Counted from the stretch's first letter, positions 37,700 through 46,986 are shown. The stretch: 64,000 bases of DNA from Citrobacter sp. Cu233 (GCF_030332225.1 NZ_JAOWIF010000040.1:1-64000), one strand, 5' to 3'. Notes: generated by a model not told the origin, from the letters alone. Program-made: numbers and translations.

Positions 37700-40674
37700 T
37701 TCAGGTACACACTCCCGCTATCAATCCAGTAATGGCTGCCGCTATGGCGACGATCTGCCAGCGTATTCAGTTTTAACGTCAGGGCATTGGCGGCAACGGG
37801 CGTGCCATCCTGTAGCCAGGCATCGCTGAGAACGAAAAATTCCGGTCCCGTCTCTTTGCTGCCGCCGCGCAGTTGCAGCCGCACATTTAATACACCGTCA
37901 CCGGCAATCGTTTTTGCCAGCTCAGCAGAATTGATACTCAGCGTATACAGCGGGGTGGCTGGCCAGCGGCTGTTTGCTAACTGGCGAAAGCCCAGTGTCA
38001 CGTTCCCGCGCAGCGGGAAGTGCAGACGGGTATCCAGTTTTGCGCCAGGTTTATCCAGATCGATGTCGTGATACCAGATGTTTTCATCGCGCAACGTATT
38101 AACCGTATTATCCAGTACACCGAGGTAGCGGACCGTCGAGTACGCGCCGATATCCGCAGCTTTAAAGTTAAAGCGCGGCAGGCGTAAATCCAACGCCAGG
38201 CTACACAGCATCGCGCCAACGGCAGCGGTAGATTTTGGATTGCCAATACGCCCTTGCTGGCTGAACGGATACCACTCATGTACGCGATAGCTGTCCATCC
38301 AGATCATGCGGTTGACCGGAACGGGTTGCAGATGGCGGATTAGCGCCTGAACCCCCGGCAAACAGGCGGGTCTGCCAGTGACTAACAAAATATCGCAACG
38401 ATAGTGGGAAATCGCTTCACAAACGGCGTGCAGAGGGGAGGTCAGGGTAAATTGCCCTGCCAGCAGCGCTTCTTGCAACTGTCTGAACTGCACCTGCAAC
38501 GGAACGCTCAGTACATCAAAAGCCGGTGAACCAGACGGTAATGCATGATCGATAGCCTGTTGGATATAGTTCATCACATTGCGTGTCGGACGCTGTGAAA
38601 GCAGTTCGCCAAAGGTGGCGTGTAACCCCGCGACGGGATCGTTAATATCGCTTTGCTCCCAGGCACTTAGCACCGCATGACCCAGTGGCATGAAGAGTTG
38701 CAATGCGGTTTGTTGCCGCAAAATAGCCTGAGTATCGATCCGCCCGGAATCACCAAACAGTGTGGCCAGCAGGGCGGCGGCATCGGTCACGCCAGCCTGT
38801 TGTAAGCGGGTTTGCAGGGCGGGCAGTATGCAGCGTTGTATGACATCCAACAACATGTCATCCCCGGCGACTTTGAAGCCTTCTCGAAACAGCAGATGCG
38901 GAGTAATTTTGACATTCGCCCCAACGCCGTCATCCAGTTGATAATGGACCACGGCCATATCCGTTGTGCCGCCGCCAATATCGATGGAGGCGACGCGCAG
39001 TGCACGACCTCTAACTTCACCGGGCTCTGGCTGGCGGTCAGGACGGGCGAGGGCGTTAAAGAACGATTCTGTGTGCCCGTCATAGTGTGAAATCGCTTCG
39101 TTGTACAGCCAAACCAACTGTCCGCAGCTGGCCTCATCCCACTCCATCTGGATCTCAGGTACGGGAACGACGCTTTTTTCCTGCTGTTTGCGGGTGGTAA
39201 AGTCTTCGTCCTGCGGGTGCCAGCCCATTGCTTTCCAGACCAGAGCAATGGCTTCAAACATCCGCAGACGGAAGATCTCACGTTCCTGTTTTGGCATGGC
39301 TGACGGCAGAGTGAGGATCAGCGTGCGCAACTGGCGTGGAGAGGCCGGGAAACCGAGACGCAGCCGCGTCGCTACGCTGTTAATTTGTCCCAGCGCCTGG
39401 GCCAGAATCTCGCACAACATATGTGTCATCAGCGTGCTGCGGCTGTATTGTGGTGAGAACACCGGCAGCCGATCATCTTGTGGCAGGCTGAACAGCGGTT
39501 GACCGTCATCGTTCATCAGATTCATCAGCGGGAAGGCGGTAGCCAGCGGCTCACGCTGCGTTTTACTGTTCATCTGGCTAAAGCGCCAGTCGTGTAACAC
39601 GGGGGTTTCATCCCATAAGTACCGACGTGGGCTGGAGATCCCACTGCTGCCTTCCGTTCCCATACGCTGCATCGCCAGCTTACGGGCTTCATCCCCAACG
39701 CGGACAATCGACGGCCAGATAAAGGCATCATCGCGACCGCTCTCAACGGAGAAATGTTGCTTACCAAAGCGCGCCTCGGAAAACTCCAGTCGGCTGGTGA
39801 ACAGTGGATCGTTGAGGAACTGGGGTTCGCTTAATGAACGCACCTGCAATTCTGCCGTCTGACGCAGACCGTCATTGGCATCGCCATGATCTTCAATCAA
39901 CACGCCGCAGGTATGCGTATTGCCAATATCCAGAATCAGATCGACAGGAATAGCGGGGGTGCTGAGCGTATGGGTCACCAACTTCACTTCCGGGACGGAA
40001 AGTTGTTCGCCTAACAGGGTCAACACATTCAGCCAGTGCGCCTGGTATTCAAAATTTCGTAGAGCTTGTTGGATCTCCTGCTCAGAACGGTTTTCTTGCT
40101 GCGTGACGTGCTGCAAAAAGGACTCGCGTAGCCAACCATCAATCCACGTCTGGTCGAGGAAATCTGCGATCTCATTATCGTGCCAGGCCAGCGCAAATCG
40201 CGTGCCATTCAGCAGATCGTTCTCATTTGGCGTCAATGCTGCCGGGGCTTCAGTCAACTGACTGTCCAGCGCCACTGTGACACGGTGAGTATTGCCGGCA
40301 CTGTCCGGTTGCGCGAGTTTTCGCACCTGGACGCGCGCCCAGTTATCCGGGCCTTCAACAAATGTGCGCGGCGGGTTAAAACGCAGGAACGGCAGGGGCA
40401 ACCAGACACCGTCAAGTACGTCCAGAGAATAATGCAGCGTCTGCGTGCTTTCCGGTTTCACTACTTCGGGTTGACCACCGGTATTGCCCGGCAGGGTATA
40501 GCGTCCCGACGCCAGATCGAAATCCAGACGCAGTAGGGGACCGTTTGCCGTTTTACGAACAAAACGACCGTGGTGCGCAGATTCCTGTGGTGTCAGCCCA
40601 AAATCCAGAAATTGCACACCGCTATTGGCGATGAGCGTTACGCTCTGTTTGTAATCACACAGATTCACCAACAT
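37696..40674 (-). CDS. srfB: SrfB-family protein with actin/Hsp70-like ATPase motifs
   Basis: A 992-residue protein of the SrfB family. Two sugar-kinase/actin/Hsp70 phosphate-binding motifs are clear: LILDIGNTHTCG (~247-258) and SIDIGGGTTDMAVV (563-576), about 310 residues apart. They suggest an actin-fold ATPase core between an N-terminal ~240-residue domain and a C-terminal beta-rich part. There is no signal peptide. I chose the ATG at 40674 (MLVNLCDYKQ), the usual family start; a GTG at 40686 is possible. It overlaps srfC by four bases, and its start lies five bases past the srfA stop. Confidence 0.88.
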   Translation of the reverse strand: MLVNLCDYKQSVTLIANSGVQFLDFGLTPQESAHHGRFVRKTANGPLLRLDFDLASGRYTLPGNTGGQPEVVKPESTQTLHYSLDVLDGVWLPLPFLRFNPPRTFVEGPDNWARVQVRKLAQPDSAGNTHRVTVALDSQLTEAPAALTPNENDLLNGTRFALAWHDNEIADFLDQTWIDGWLRESFLQHVTQQENRSEQEIQQALRNFEYQAHWLNVLTLLGEQLSVPEVKLVTHTLSTPAIPVDLILDIGNTHTCGVLIEDHGDANDGLRQTAELQVRSLSEPQFLNDPLFTSRLEFSEARFGKQHFSVESGRDDAFIWPSIVRVGDEARKLAMQRMGTEGSSGISSPRRYLWDETPVLHDWRFSQMNSKTQREPLATAFPLMNLMNDDGQPLFSLPQDDRLPVFSPQYSRSTLMTHMLCEILAQALGQINSVATRLRLGFPASPRQLRTLILTLPSAMPKQEREIFRLRMFEAIALVWKAMGWHPQDEDFTTRKQQEKSVVPVPEIQMEWDEASCGQLVWLYNEAISHYDGHTESFFNALARPDRQPEPGEVRGRALRVASIDIGGGTTDMAVVHYQLDDGVGANVKITPHLLFREGFKVAGDDMLLDVIQRCILPALQTRLQQAGVTDAAALLATLFGDSGRIDTQAILRQQTALQLFMPLGHAVLSAWEQSDINDPVAGLHATFGELLSQRPTRNVMNYIQQAIDHALPSGSPAFDVLSVPLQVQFRQLQEALLAGQFTLTSPLHAVCEAISHYRCDILLVTGRPACLPGVQALIRHLQPVPVNRMIWMDSYRVHEWYPFSQQGRIGNPKSTAAVGAMLCSLALDLRLPRFNFKAADIGAYSTVRYLGVLDNTVNTLRDENIWYHDIDLDKPGAKLDTRLHFPLRGNVTLGFRQLANSRWPATPLYTLSINSAELAKTIAGDGVLNVRLQLRGGSKETGPEFFVLSDAWLQDGTPVAANALTLKLNTLADRRHSGSHYWIDSGSVYLK

Positions 40675-40678
40675 AAAA

Positions 40679-41989
40679 TCAGGCACCTATCTTTTTGATC
40701 GTCAAAGGGACTTCCGCGTGTTCGTCATAACGCGCGGTACAAGCTGCGACGTCGTTTGTTCCTGCTTTACAGGTGATTTCGGGCATTGGGTACCGCGAAC
40801 CGTCCGTGCAACGAGCATTCCCGCGACTCTTAATCATTAATTCGCCCGATTGATGCAGACCAGAGAAAATTTCGGCGCGGCAAACGATATTGTCGCCATG
40901 CACGACGCGGGCAGTGCCCTTATTGGCCTGGATTTGATAACGCAGCGACGGGGCTTTACCACTGACGGGATCTTTTATATCGACCAGCACACGCCAGTTG
41001 CCGTTAAGAAAACGTGTTGTACCTGCCTTCATCTGGTTAGCATCCATTACCAGTGCATCTTTCGGGATGGCGGCAATCACCACCGGCCCTTCTACGGGCT
41101 TCTCTTTTTTCACCGGTGGAATAACTTCAGCCCGATGCAGCGGCAGTGAAGGTGTTAGTTCAGGCAGTTGTTTACTCTCTACCTTTGCCACTTCAATGGG
41201 GGCAACCGCAGGTGCGGGAGATTCTGAGTACTGTTTCCACAATAGCGGCCCAGCAATGGCGGCAATCACTGCCGCAGCAACGGGCAGACTCCACAGCGGC
41301 AGGCGACGCGTGGGCTTACGCTGTACTGGCGGCGGCGCGATCTCTGGCTCACTCACGATGACCGGGGGAGGGAGTTCGGGTTCAGCGAGTTTCGGTAGCT
41401 CGATAGCCGTTGTCAGCAGCGGGGTATCGGCCTCGGCGAAAGTGATTTCCGCCGGGATTTCTTCGGCTTGCGGCTCCGGTTCAGGTGCCAATACAACCGG
41501 CGGAACATCGGTATGGCGCAGGCAATCAAGTACATCGTCACGGGTGTTTTCATTCAGATTGACGAAGCCCCAGAACGTAATGACGGGTTTGCCATCAACC
41601 AGGAACACGTGGTTCTCACCCGGAAACTGGATGGCTTTGTCGAGTAGTGAACCAAACAGTTGCAGGGACGTTTTACCCGATTGCAGGCTTTTTCGACTCA
41701 GAGCTGCGGCATTCTCCAGCGTACTGGACAGATAGCGCAGAGCCCGAAAACGCGCATCGTCATCAGCGGCTTTCCACGCGACAGCCTTTCCTTCAACCGG
41801 GGAATACCAGTCCACCCGATCGCCACTGTCGTTAACTTGTGGGATTGCCAGACAATCCGCCATCGCCTGTTGTTTACGCAGACGAAGCGTTTCACGAATT
41901 TGTAGTGCTGAATCAAACACGGCCTGACCACCGCCACCCACGGCCTGATAGTCATCCAAATTGCCGCTGCGCAAGAGAGTTTTTGCCAC
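40679..41989 (-). CDS. srfA: SrfA-family membrane-anchored protein
   Basis: A 436-residue protein, first gene of srfABC. The N-terminal ~150 residues are a soluble domain (QIRETLRLRKQQAMADCLAIP). A Pro/Glu-rich linker (~163-225) leads to one membrane helix, LPLWSLPVAAAVIAAIAGPLLW (230-251), then a ~180-residue C-terminal domain with paired cysteines (ITCKAGTNDVAACTARYDEH). The cysteine-bearing end is consistent with a periplasmic location (inference). The spacing to srfB shows an operon of three tightly joined genes. Confidence 0.85.
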   Translation of the reverse strand: MAKTLLRSGNLDDYQAVGGGGQAVFDSALQIRETLRLRKQQAMADCLAIPQVNDSGDRVDWYSPVEGKAVAWKAADDDARFRALRYLSSTLENAAALSRKSLQSGKTSLQLFGSLLDKAIQFPGENHVFLVDGKPVITFWGFVNLNENTRDDVLDCLRHTDVPPVVLAPEPEPQAEEIPAEITFAEADTPLLTTAIELPKLAEPELPPPVIVSEPEIAPPPVQRKPTRRLPLWSLPVAAAVIAAIAGPLLWKQYSESPAPAVAPIEVAKVESKQLPELTPSLPLHRAEVIPPVKKEKPVEGPVVIAAIPKDALVMDANQMKAGTTRFLNGNWRVLVDIKDPVSGKAPSLRYQIQANKGTARVVHGDNIVCRAEIFSGLHQSGELMIKSRGNARCTDGSRYPMPEITCKAGTNDVAACTARYDEHAEVPLTIKKIGA

Positions 41990-42105
41990 GTAATTGCCCC
42001 TTAGACTTCTTCACACATCTACTTTACGGGGAATAAAAGTAAGCAAACGTCGGAAGAGAGGCAAAAAGGGGCGAATTTTCATGGCATAGAGTATCGGGAA
42101 AAATC

Positions 42106-42136
42106 TTGACGTTTTGAAAAAGACTTAAGGTAAATT
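42106..42136 (+). promoter_or_regulatory. Possible promoter of the DppA-like gene
   Basis: TTGACG (42106-42111) and TAAATT (42131-42136) with a 19-base spacer lie in the 282-base divergent gap between srfA and the binding-protein gene. The long spacer makes it a weak candidate. Confidence 0.35.
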
Positions 42137-42271
42137 ATTTCGCCTGCGATGATGAATTAATCAGCGAAAACCACCAGATTAGAATAACCTGATAGAGATT
42201 TGTTATTAGTGCGTCTTTGCCAGCTATGCTCTGATAGACGAGTAAATAATAAAAGAAGAAGGCTTATAACC

Positions 42272-43870
42272 ATGATTGCAAGGAAAACGCTGCTCGCGCT
42301 GGCACTCAGCGCCGTTTTACCAACAGGTGCGGCATATGCCGCCAGTACTGATACCATTGTTTACTGCTCTGAAGCATCACCGGAATCATTTAACCCCCAA
42401 ATTGCCAGTTCAGGTCCGTCGTTTGTCGCCAGTTCACAGGTGTTGTACAACCGATTGATCAACTTCGATCCGGTCAAAAATACCCCGGTCCCGTCTCTGG
42501 CAACGGAGTGGACAATTTCCCCAGACGGCAAGACCTACACGTTTACCCTGCGTCAGGGCGTGAAATTCAATAGTAATAAGTTCTTTAAACCTACCCGTGA
42601 TTTCAATGCCGATGACGTCGTTTTCTCGGTATTACGCCAGAAAGATGCCGATCATCCGTACCATAAGGTTTCACAGGGTAGCTATGAATACTTCAACGAT
42701 GTTGGCCTTGACAAACTGATTAAAGAGGTTAAGAAGGTTGATGATTATCACGTTCAGTTTGTCCTGAACGAGCCCAACGCTGCATTTCTTGCTGACTGGG
42801 GGATGGATTTTGCCTCCATTCTTTCGGCAGAATATGCCGATGAGATGCTGAAAAAAGGCACGCCGGAAAACGTCGATAACTGGCCGATTGGTACCGGGCC
42901 TTATGTCTTGCAACAGTACAAGCAGGATTCACAAATCCGCTATCTGGCAAACCCGAACTACTGGGATGGAGCGGTGCCAACGAAACATCTGATTTTCTCC
43001 ATCACACCAAACGTACAGACACGACTGGCGAAACTGCAAACCAACGAATGCCAGATTATTCCTGCGCCAGCACCGGTGCAGTTTGATGAAATCAAAAAGA
43101 ACAAGGATCTGACGCTGCATTCGGTTGACGCGCTGAACGTCGGTTATCTGGCGTTTAATACGGAGAAAAAGCCGTTTGATAACGTACTGGTGCGCCAGGC
43201 GCTGAACTATGCGACAGATAAAAAAGCCATTATTAATGCGGTCTTTTTAGGTTCCGGAACGGTGGCGAAATCGCCAATCCCGCCGAATATGATGGGCTTC
43301 AATAAAGACCTGAAAGATTATGATTACGACCCACAGAAAGCGAAAGAACTGCTGAAGAAAGCGGGGCTGGAAAACGGTTTTGAAGCGACATTGTGGTCTA
43401 TGCCAGTGCAGCGCCCATATAACCCGAACTCTCGTCGTATTGCTGAGATGATTCAAAGCGACTGGGCAAAAGTCGGTGTGAAGGCGAAAATCGTCTCCTG
43501 GGAATGGGGGGAATATCTCTCCGGGATGCGTAAAGGCGAGCACGATACTGCGTTGTTTGGCTGGATGTCAGATAACGGTGATCCGGATAACTTTGCCGAT
43601 GTTCTGCTGGGTTGCGACAGCATTAAAACCGGATCAAACGCCGCGCGCTGGTGTGATAAAGAGTATAATTCGCTGGTTCAAAAGGCGAAACTGGTGAGCA
43701 AACCGCAAGAACGCGCCGCGCTTTACCAGCAGTCGCAGGAAATTTTCTATCAGCAGGCTCCGTGGATTGCGCTGGCGAATGGCAAAACCTTCTATGCCAC
43801 ACGCAGCAACGTCAGCGGATACAGCGTTAGCCTGATGGGCAGTGATTTTTCAAAAGCGAAATTAAATTAA
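42272..43870 (+). CDS. DppA-like peptide-binding ABC protein (orphan)
   Basis: A 532-residue periplasmic SBP family 5 protein. Its signal peptide (LLALALSAVLPTGAAYA) is followed by IVYCSEASPESFNPQIA, nearly the mature N-terminus of DppA. Similarity to E. coli DppA continues throughout (DDVVFSVLRQK, NPYHKV-like HPYHKV, LWSMPVQRPYNPNSRR, GWMSDNGDPDNF). The ATG at 42272 follows AAGAAGAAGG. No permease or ATPase genes accompany it, so it probably uses the membrane parts of the chromosomal Dpp system, as MppA does with Opp (inference). Confidence 0.88.
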   Translation: MIARKTLLALALSAVLPTGAAYAASTDTIVYCSEASPESFNPQIASSGPSFVASSQVLYNRLINFDPVKNTPVPSLATEWTISPDGKTYTFTLRQGVKFNSNKFFKPTRDFNADDVVFSVLRQKDADHPYHKVSQGSYEYFNDVGLDKLIKEVKKVDDYHVQFVLNEPNAAFLADWGMDFASILSAEYADEMLKKGTPENVDNWPIGTGPYVLQQYKQDSQIRYLANPNYWDGAVPTKHLIFSITPNVQTRLAKLQTNECQIIPAPAPVQFDEIKKNKDLTLHSVDALNVGYLAFNTEKKPFDNVLVRQALNYATDKKAIINAVFLGSGTVAKSPIPPNMMGFNKDLKDYDYDPQKAKELLKKAGLENGFEATLWSMPVQRPYNPNSRRIAEMIQSDWAKVGVKAKIVSWEWGEYLSGMRKGEHDTALFGWMSDNGDPDNFADVLLGCDSIKTGSNAARWCDKEYNSLVQKAKLVSKPQERAALYQQSQEIFYQQAPWIALANGKTFYATRSNVSGYSVSLMGSDFSKAKLN

Positions 43871-43887
43871 TGAGTTAAGGAGGGAGT

Positions 43888-44121
43888 ATGTCGCATCTGG
43901 ATGAGGTCAGTGCACGTGTTGATGCCGCCATTGAAGACAGCGTCATTACGCATATGAATGAATTGCTGATTGAACTGAGCGATGATGTTGCGCTGAGCCG
44001 GGAAGAACGATACACCCAGCAACAACGTTTGCGTACGGCAATTGCACATCATGGGCGCCAGCATAAAGAAGATATGGACGCTCGTCGTGAGCAACTGACC
44101 CAGGGCGGCACGATCCTCTGA
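43888..44121 (+). CDS. ydcY: Conserved small protein YdcY
   Basis: A 77-residue protein matching E. coli YdcY (DUF2526) over its whole length. It is highly charged, helical and cytoplasmic (MNELLIELSDDVALSREERY). AAGGAGGG stands before the ATG. The function is unknown. It lies 17 bases after the DppA-like gene, so the two may now be co-transcribed, whereas in K-12 it follows ortT. Confidence 0.9.
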   Translation: MSHLDEVSARVDAAIEDSVITHMNELLIELSDDVALSREERYTQQQRLRTAIAHHGRQHKEDMDARREQLTQGGTIL

Positions 44122-44154
44122 TTTTTTTCGTTGCCCGATGACGGTGTAAACACC

Positions 44155-44193
44155 TTATCCGGCCTACGGGCAGGTTATCTGTAGGCCGGATAA
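44155..44193. repeat. REP/BIME-type palindrome
   Basis: TTATCCGGCCTAC and GTAGGCCGGATAA form a perfect 13-bp stem around a 13-base loop, the typical enterobacterial REP sequence. It lies between the convergent ydcY and ydcZ. Confidence 0.85.
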
Positions 44194-44202
44194 ACGCAGC
44201 AA

Positions 44203-44652
44203 TTAAAACGAACGTCTTGCCACCAGCCAGGCACCCACTACCAGCAATATCGCACCACATACCGGACCCACTAGCGCGCGAAGCGGTACACCATGGCTAC
44301 GCAGAATATCCAGCACCAGACCGCCAATAAGCTGGCTGGCGACCAGCACCGCGATGGTGGTGGCGGCGCCTACGTTTTGGTATCCGCTGATACTGGCAAA
44401 AACAAAGAACGATCCCAGTAAACCCGGGATCAATGTCCACCAGCGAACGCTGGAAACCAGTTCGCCAAACCCCGCCGCACCTTGTTTAAACCACAGTATG
44501 CTGACAAACAGGACGATCCCGACCAGTGAGTTGAGCAACATAGCAATGAGGATTGTCGAAGACGTCTGGGTAATGCGCACCATCAAGGTATTTTGCACCA
44601 CCAGACCAATACCTGCGGCAATCAGAAAGGAGAGGGTCAGCGTCTGGTTCAT
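44203..44652 (-). CDS. ydcZ: DMT-superfamily inner-membrane protein YdcZ
   Basis: A 149-residue inner-membrane protein with five hydrophobic helices (DUF606), very close to E. coli YdcZ. Proteins of this half-size class are thought to work as dimers in transport; the substrate is unknown. Its ATG overlaps the mnaT stop by four bases (ATGA), so it is coupled to mnaT. Confidence 0.92.
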   Translation of the reverse strand: MNQTLTLSFLIAAGIGLVVQNTLMVRITQTSSTILIAMLLNSLVGIVLFVSILWFKQGAAGFGELVSSVRWWTLIPGLLGSFFVFASISGYQNVGAATTIAVLVASQLIGGLVLDILRSHGVPLRALVGPVCGAILLVVGAWLVARRSF

Positions 44653-45167
44653 CCACGCGCATCCGGTTCGCTGCGGTCATCTAACTGCAACTGCATAAAA
44701 GTCAGATCCAGCCAACGACCAAATTTCGTCCCAACCTGGGGCATCTGCGCGGTAATAGTGAAGCCCAGCGTGCTGTGCAGGTGGAGCGATGCCTGATTTT
44801 GTGACTCGATACCTGCTACCATGACATGCTTACCACACGCGCGCGCTTCTTCAATGAGTCTGCTGAGCAGCCTGCGTCCCAGTCCTTGTCCCTGATGTTC
44901 CGGGTGCACATACACTGAATGTTCGACGGTATGACGGAAACCGTCAAAGTTGCGCCAGTCGCCAAAAGAGGCGTACCCCGTAACGACACCCTTCTCTTCA
45001 CTTACCAGCACCGGATACCCCATCAGTTGGCGAGCTTCATACCAGGAGATACGGTTTTCAGCATCGACCGTTTGATCGTTCCAGATTGCAGCCGTATGCA
45101 GTACGGCGTGATTGTAGATTTCTGCGATGGCGGCGCAGTCGTCTTTGTTGGCAAATCGAATTGACAT
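44649..45167 (-). CDS. mnaT: L-amino acid N-acetyltransferase MnaT (YncA)
   Basis: A 172-residue GNAT enzyme close to E. coli MnaT, which acetylates and so detoxifies methionine sulfoximine and methionine sulfone. The acetyl-CoA loop HQGQGLGRRLL lies near residue 90, with SVYVHPEH before it. It diverges from the XRE-cupin gene across a 37-base spacer containing an inverted repeat, so the regulator may also control it. Confidence 0.93.
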   Translation of the reverse strand: MSIRFANKDDCAAIAEIYNHAVLHTAAIWNDQTVDAENRISWYEARQLMGYPVLVSEEKGVVTGYASFGDWRNFDGFRHTVEHSVYVHPEHQGQGLGRRLLSRLIEEARACGKHVMVAGIESQNQASLHLHSTLGFTITAQMPQVGTKFGRWLDLTFMQLQLDDRSEPDARG

Positions 45168-45191
45168 GTTGAACCTCAGGGGTTGTTCACT

Positions 45192-45215
45192 ATAGTATTA
45201 CAATATGAATACTAT
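45192..45215. promoter_or_regulatory. Inverted repeat spanning the XRE-cupin start codon
   Basis: ATAGTATT (45192-45199) and AATACTAT (45208-45215) are perfect arms with an 8-base spacer that contains the start ATG (45205). Binding here would block both the regulator's own expression and the mnaT promoter. Confidence 0.6.
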
Positions 45216-45780
45216 TGAAGACAGCATAAATCAACGGATCAGTGCAAGAATTCGCATTGAGCGGGAATCTCGCGGCTGGTCGCTGACGGAGCTTGCCGAG
45301 CGTGCAGGGGTGTCGCGGGCGATGATCCATAAAATAGAACGCACAGAGAGCAGTCCAACGGCGACGCTACTGGGACGGCTTTCCGGTGCGTTTGGTATCA
45401 GCATGTCCACGCTGATTGCCCGAGCCGAAATGCAGGAGGGTAAACTGCTGCGTTTCGCCGACCAGCCGGTCTGGCACGATCCGCAAAGCCACTATTTGCG
45501 CCGCCACGTTTCTCCGCGCAGCGATCTGCCTATCGATCTGGTGCAAATCGAATTACCGGCTGGCAGTGATATCCCGATGCCCGCCTCTTCTTACGTGCAG
45601 GCCCGACAGCTTCTCTGGTTGCAGCAGGGAGAATTGGTGTTTGTGGAAGGTGATACCCGCCACGAAATGAAAGCCGGGGACTGCCTGGAGCTGGGGCCGC
45701 CAAATGACTGTCGGTTTATCAATGAAACCGCACAGTCCTGCGTTTATCTGGTTGTGCGGTTAAATCACGCCGGCAATTAA
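45205..45780 (+). CDS. XRE-cupin transcriptional regulator
   Basis: A 191-residue regulator built like SutR, with an N-terminal helix-turn-helix (SLTELAERAGVSRAMIHKIE, ~26-45) and a C-terminal cupin domain (QGELVFVEGDTRHEMKAGDCLELGP). No Shine-Dalgarno lies close to the ATG at 45205, so the message may be leaderless or weakly translated. K-12 carries the GntR gene mcbR near this position instead. Divergent from mnaT, it is the probable controller of mnaT-ydcZ. The effector is unknown. Confidence 0.85.
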   Translation: MNTIEDSINQRISARIRIERESRGWSLTELAERAGVSRAMIHKIERTESSPTATLLGRLSGAFGISMSTLIARAEMQEGKLLRFADQPVWHDPQSHYLRRHVSPRSDLPIDLVQIELPAGSDIPMPASSYVQARQLLWLQQGELVFVEGDTRHEMKAGDCLELGPPNDCRFINETAQSCVYLVVRLNHAGN

Positions 45781-45849
45781 TGTGAAAGCATCACAGAGAT
45801 AGCGCGTCTACTATTGATGGATTCATGCTAAAAGCAGAGGAGAACATCA

Positions 45850-46884
45850 ATGGGTCAACAAATGCAACGCAATCGTCGCTGGGTTCTGGCGTCACGTCCG
45901 CATGGCGCACCGGTGCCCGGTAACTTCCGTCTTGAAGAAGAGGCCATCGCGATCCCCGGTGACGGAGAGGTATTACTGCGTAACGTCTACCTCTCACTCG
46001 ATCCCTATATGCGTGGACGTATGAGCGACGAGCCGTCTTATTCGCCCCCGGTTGAGATTGGTGCAGTGATGGTGGGCGGCACGGTCAGTCGGGTCGTGGC
46101 ATCGAATCATACGGATTTTAAACCCGGTGAATGGGTGTTGAGCTATAGCGGTTGGCAGGATTTCGCCATCTCTAATGGTTCTGATTTGGTAACGTTAGGT
46201 GATCACCCTGAGCATCCTTCCTGGGCGCTTGGTCTGTTGGGTATGCCAGGCTTTACGGCGTATATGGGGCTGCTGGATATTGGCCAGCCAAAAGCCGGCG
46301 AGACACTGGTTGTCGCTGCGGCAACCGGACCTGTTGGCGCAACCGTGGGCCAGATCGGCAAGTTGAAAGGCTGTCGGGTCGTTGGTGTGGCAGGTGGGGC
46401 AGAGAAATGTCGTCATGCTACCGACGTGTTGGGCTTTGATATCTGCCTCGATCATCATGCCCCTGATTTCGCACTCCAACTGGCACAAGCCTGTCCGCAG
46501 GGTATTGATATCTATTATGAAAACGTTGGCGGTAAAGTTTTTGATGCCGTTTTGCCGTTACTCAACACCTCTGCCCGTATTCCTCTGTGTGGTCTGGTGA
46601 GCGGTTATAACGCCACATCACTGCCGACGGGCCCGGACCGTTTACCGCTGCTTATGGCCACGTTACTGAAAAAACGTATCCGCTTGCAGGGCTTTATCAT
46701 TGGTCAGGATTATGGTCACCGCATTTATGAATTTCAGAGAGAAATGGGGCGCTGGGTTCAGGAAGGCAAGATCCACTATCGCGAGCAGGTCACTGAGGGT
46801 CTGGAAAATGCACCGGAGACCTTTATCGGTCTGCTGACTGGTAAAAACTTTGGCAAGGTCGTCATTCGTCTTGCTGAAGAGTGA
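45850..46884 (+). CDS. curA: NADPH-dependent curcumin reductase CurA
   Basis: A 344-residue medium-chain reductase without zinc, very close to E. coli CurA. That enzyme reduces the double bonds of curcumin and related enones with NADPH. The nucleotide-binding loop is in VVAAATGPVGATVGQIGK, and the family motifs SLDPYMRGRM and DIYYENVGGKVFDAVLP are present. GAGGAGA precedes the ATG. It stands alone, ending at a BIME. Confidence 0.93.
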   Translation: MGQQMQRNRRWVLASRPHGAPVPGNFRLEEEAIAIPGDGEVLLRNVYLSLDPYMRGRMSDEPSYSPPVEIGAVMVGGTVSRVVASNHTDFKPGEWVLSYSGWQDFAISNGSDLVTLGDHPEHPSWALGLLGMPGFTAYMGLLDIGQPKAGETLVVAAATGPVGATVGQIGKLKGCRVVGVAGGAEKCRHATDVLGFDICLDHHAPDFALQLAQACPQGIDIYYENVGGKVFDAVLPLLNTSARIPLCGLVSGYNATSLPTGPDRLPLLMATLLKKRIRLQGFIIGQDYGHRIYEFQREMGRWVQEGKIHYREQVTEGLENAPETFIGLLTGKNFGKVVIRLAEE

Positions 46885-46909
46885 TACCGAGGGGGTAAAG
46901 ACGGTAACA

Positions 46910-46986
46910 GCCTGATGGCGCTTCGCTTATCTGGCCTGCATAGTGCGTCAATGTAGGCCAGATTTGGCGTCAATGCCGCCATCCGG
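46910..46986. repeat. BIME (REP pair) after curA
   Basis: CCTGATGGCGCTTCGCTTAT followed by CTGGCCTGCATAGTGCG, then TGTAGGCCAGAT and GCCGCCATCCGG, is the usual pair of inverted REP units. Confidence 0.8.

Noticed and set aside
39101-39502. Long frames antisense to srfB, and similar long antisense frames over frmA and yncE
   Set aside because: They are shadows of the codon pattern of conserved genes, with no ribosome sites or known domains.
44155-44193. Inverted repeat considered as a mobile-element end
   Set aside because: It matches the common REP/BIME sequence rather than an insertion-sequence terminus.
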